Assembly: GCA_964472545.1 (NCBI GenBank)
Contig: CAYYNP010000415.1
Coordinates: 1 to 7,164, forward strand
From: CAYYNP01 sp964472545
Lineage (GTDB): Bacteria > Planctomycetota > Planctomycetia > Pirellulales > Thermoguttaceae
DNA length: 7,164 nt
Direction of reading: 5' to 3'
The notes below the pieces were generated by a model. The model searched no databases and was not told the DNA's origin. It saw only the letters and a list, made by a program, of their open reading frames with translations. Below, one piece after another: positions 5,786-7,164 of the stretch. The position numbers were made by a program, and so were the translations under genes. Numbering within the stretch: position 1 is the stretch's first letter; each line of letters starts with the position of its first letter.

Positions 5786-6796
5786 TCACGTGCGCCGACG
5801 CCTGCAGCACGCACACACCAGCAGACCAACGGCCCCCACGCCCAACAAGGCCGCCGCGCCTGGCTCCGGGACAAGTGCCAGTCGCATCCCGATGCTTTGG
5901 CTGGTGGATGCCGGGTTGGCTTCCATACGGACCCAGGCCCGTAGCGTGGCGCCTTCCCAGTTGTACGAGCCGCCCCGCCGGCCGCGGCGGTTGCCGCCAC
6001 TCATCACGGCCTCGACCCACTCCCATTCGTTGCCGCCCTGGTCGAACGTGCCGTAAGGGCTGGGCGAGTTGCGGAACTGGCCGACGATTGTCTGGCTGTA
6101 GGGCGGATCGATGGGGCGCGGGTTGCCGCCGTAGTTGGCGTTGTTGCCCGATTCGTCCGTCAGGTCGCGGCCGGGAAACACGTCGCTGCTGGTGGGATAA
6201 TCCCAGTAGCCGGCGTTGGTCGAGCCGCCTTTGTAGAACGCAGCCTTGTACCATTCGTCCTCGGTGGGGATGACCCAGGTTGCGTCCGGCTTACGGACGA
6301 CGGCCATCAGCGACGGGACGTCGGTCGCGCCGCCCAGAAGATAGGAACCGTCTTCGGTGGTCGACTCATCCTGTTTCCCTGCCCGCTGGCCGTTGTGCAT
6401 CCAGTTGGCAAGTCGGGCTGCGCTTCCCCAAGAGACGAAATTCAACGGCCGATTGGCAGAGCCGGACGTCACCGAATAGGTGTACGGGTCGGCGAGCGTC
6501 CCGCCGCCGGTCCTGGTGATCTCGCTCCCCCAGAAGTCGATCGCCATGTCCGAGTCGTACAGCCCGTACGTGTCGACGCCGGCCACACTGTTGAGAAACT
6601 CGGTGTACTGCGCGCCGGTCACCTCGTACTTGCCCATGGCGTACAGGTAATCCACGCCGCCGTATCCGGCGCCGTGGGTGTCGTCGACGTTGCCCGGGTC
6701 GCCGACGGGGACCAACTCCATGATGACTTCTGCCTGCGCTATGCCCGGCGACAGCAACACCACCAACACAACGAAACAGGATTTCGTGCCGCTCAT
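5786..6796 (-). CDS. Secreted PEP-CTERM protein with a cysteine-less SUMF/FGE-type domain
   Basis: This is a 336-residue protein. Residues 1-22 are a Sec signal peptide ending in AQA. Residues 24-308 match the formylglycine-generating-enzyme (SUMF1) fold: MGKYEVTGAQYTEFLN (54-69), RPLNFVSWGSAARLANWM (116-133), WVIPTEDEWYKAAFYKG (174-190), SPYGTFDQGGNEWEWVEA (246-263), RRGGSYNW (273-280) and SIGMRL (301-306). The C-terminus is a PEP-CTERM sorting signal: VPEP (309-312), hydrophobic helix (313-331) and RRRR (332-335). It is therefore probably processed by an exosortase and delivered to the cell surface or exopolysaccharide. Between signal peptide and sorting helix there is not one cysteine, so the two catalytic cysteines of true FGE are absent and it cannot be a copper-dependent sulfatase activator. 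A binding or structural role is more likely. GGAGGT at 6808-6803 lies 6 nt before the ATG and fixes the start. Confidence 0.9.
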   Translation of the reverse strand: MSGTKSCFVVLVVLLSPGIAQAEVIMELVPVGDPGNVDDTHGAGYGGVDYLYAMGKYEVTGAQYTEFLNSVAGVDTYGLYDSDMAIDFWGSEITRTGGGTLADPYTYSVTSGSANRPLNFVSWGSAARLANWMHNGQRAGKQDESTTEDGSYLLGGATDVPSLMAVVRKPDATWVIPTEDEWYKAAFYKGGSTNAGYWDYPTSSDVFPGRDLTDESGNNANYGGNPRPIDPPYSQTIVGQFRNSPSPYGTFDQGGNEWEWVEAVMSGGNRRGRRGGSYNWEGATLRAWVRMEANPASTSQSIGMRLALVPEPGAAALLGVGAVGLLVCACCRRRRT

Positions 6797-7056
6797 GACG
6801 TTACCTCCAATAGACAGGTTGCTGCAAACAATGATCTATGAAGCCACAGACGGACCGTCTGCGTCTTGCTCGACAATGGGGGCGCCGGTTCGCAGTCTGC
6901 GACCGGCCGGTACACCCGCTGAGATAGAACGCCACCGCACGCGGTGTTACCGAGCGTTCAGGTCGGGTGTCCCGTCGCTGCCTCCACGCTGGGGTGCAGT
7001 AAGACTACTTGTAGATGCCTCGGGCCGTTTGCTCGGGGATTAGAATCTGGTTGCTA
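6797..7056 (-). promoter_or_regulatory. Long structured leader of the PEP-CTERM gene
   Basis: The stretch between the promoter-like sequence and the start codon is about 260 nt and has no gene I can support. It holds three inverted repeats: CAGACGG/CCGTCTG around one base (6847-6861), CCGG and TCGC pairing with GCGA and CCGG around loop AGTCT (6885-6906), and CACCGC/GCGGTG around two bases (6933-6946). These could be hairpins of an untranslated leader or protein-binding sites. I recognise no known riboswitch. The consensus Shine-Dalgarno GGAGGT lies at its downstream end (6803-6808). Confidence 0.4.
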
Positions 7057-7062
7057 TCGGCT

Positions 7063-7091
7063 AGTATAACAGAACGACCTGTAATTGCAAA
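7063..7091 (-). promoter_or_regulatory. Sigma-70-like promoter of the PEP-CTERM gene
   Basis: On the minus strand TTTGCA (7091-7086, four of six consensus bases) and TATACT (7068-7063, five of six) are separated by 17 nt. The region around them is noticeably richer in A and T than the rest of the window. Transcription would begin near 7056. Confidence 0.45.
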
Positions 7092-7164
7092 GTTTCTCAG
7101 GGGGCAGAAAGGAAGGCGGTTGCGTTGTACGGAAGTGAGTTGCTTGCTTTGAGTTGTGTTTGGT
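7092..7164. other. Window end with no recognisable gene
   Basis: I see no convincing coding sequence, RNA gene or repeat here. A purine-rich GAAAGGAAGG (7108-7117) on the plus strand could be a ribosome site for a gene starting beyond the window, but no start codon at proper spacing is followed by a recognisable protein. Confidence 0.3.

Noticed and set aside
6678..7043. Plus-strand frame of 121 codons running through the PEP-CTERM gene start and leader
   Set aside because: It overlaps the signal-peptide coding region antisense, has no Shine-Dalgarno and shows no protein-like pattern beyond it.

Overview
The window is about 60 to 65 % G+C by eye and reads as a chromosomal piece from a planctomycete, most likely of the Pirellulales type. 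This is inferred from gene content: a Tat-exported Gfo/Idh/MocA oxidoreductase, a HEAT-like helical protein, a PEP-CTERM protein with a formylglycine-enzyme-like fold, and a NodU/CmcH-type carbamoyltransferase beside a membrane SGNH hydrolase. There is no rRNA, tRNA, transposase, phage gene or CRISPR array.

Left part (1-3338, minus strand). A two-gene operon runs leftwards from a promoter-like sequence at 3450-3479. The first gene (3338 to 1872) encodes a membrane protein whose N-terminal part resembles the SxtJ family and whose C-terminal part is an SGNH/GDSL esterase or acyltransferase-like domain. Its last 20 nt overlap the GTG start of the second gene (1891 to 62), a full-length O-carbamoyltransferase. 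In the saxitoxin cluster and in many environmental bacteria the carbamoyltransferase (SxtI type), SxtJ and a tiny membrane protein are separate neighbours. Here the SxtJ-like part appears fused to the SGNH domain, which suggests a membrane-tethered module that carbamoylates and perhaps also esterifies or de-esterifies an unknown glycan or lipid. Two GTAG-footed hairpins in inverted orientation (REP/BIME-like) lie directly after the carbamoyltransferase stop codon.

Middle part (3339-5752, plus strand). A divergent intergenic region leads into a 155-residue HEAT-like protein (3575-4042), a Tat-signal Gfo/Idh/MocA oxidoreductase (4171-5406) and a small stand-alone S24/S26-type serine peptidase domain (5438-5752). 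The 128-nt gap between the first two holds two unrelated degenerate tandem repeats. An octamer built on GGTGA supplies the stop codon of the HEAT-like gene, and a heptamer ending in TAC follows it. The HEAT-like gene may therefore have lost its 3' end.

Right part (5753-7164). A minus-strand gene (6796 to 5786) encodes a secreted PEP-CTERM protein with a SUMF/FGE-type domain that lacks every catalytic cysteine. It has a strong Shine-Dalgarno sequence, a roughly 260-nt leader with three clear inverted repeats, and a promoter-like sequence at 7063-7091. The last ~70 nt hold nothing I can name.

The genes do not obviously form one pathway. The best candidate for something under-described is the SxtJ-SGNH fusion with its translationally coupled carbamoyltransferase.
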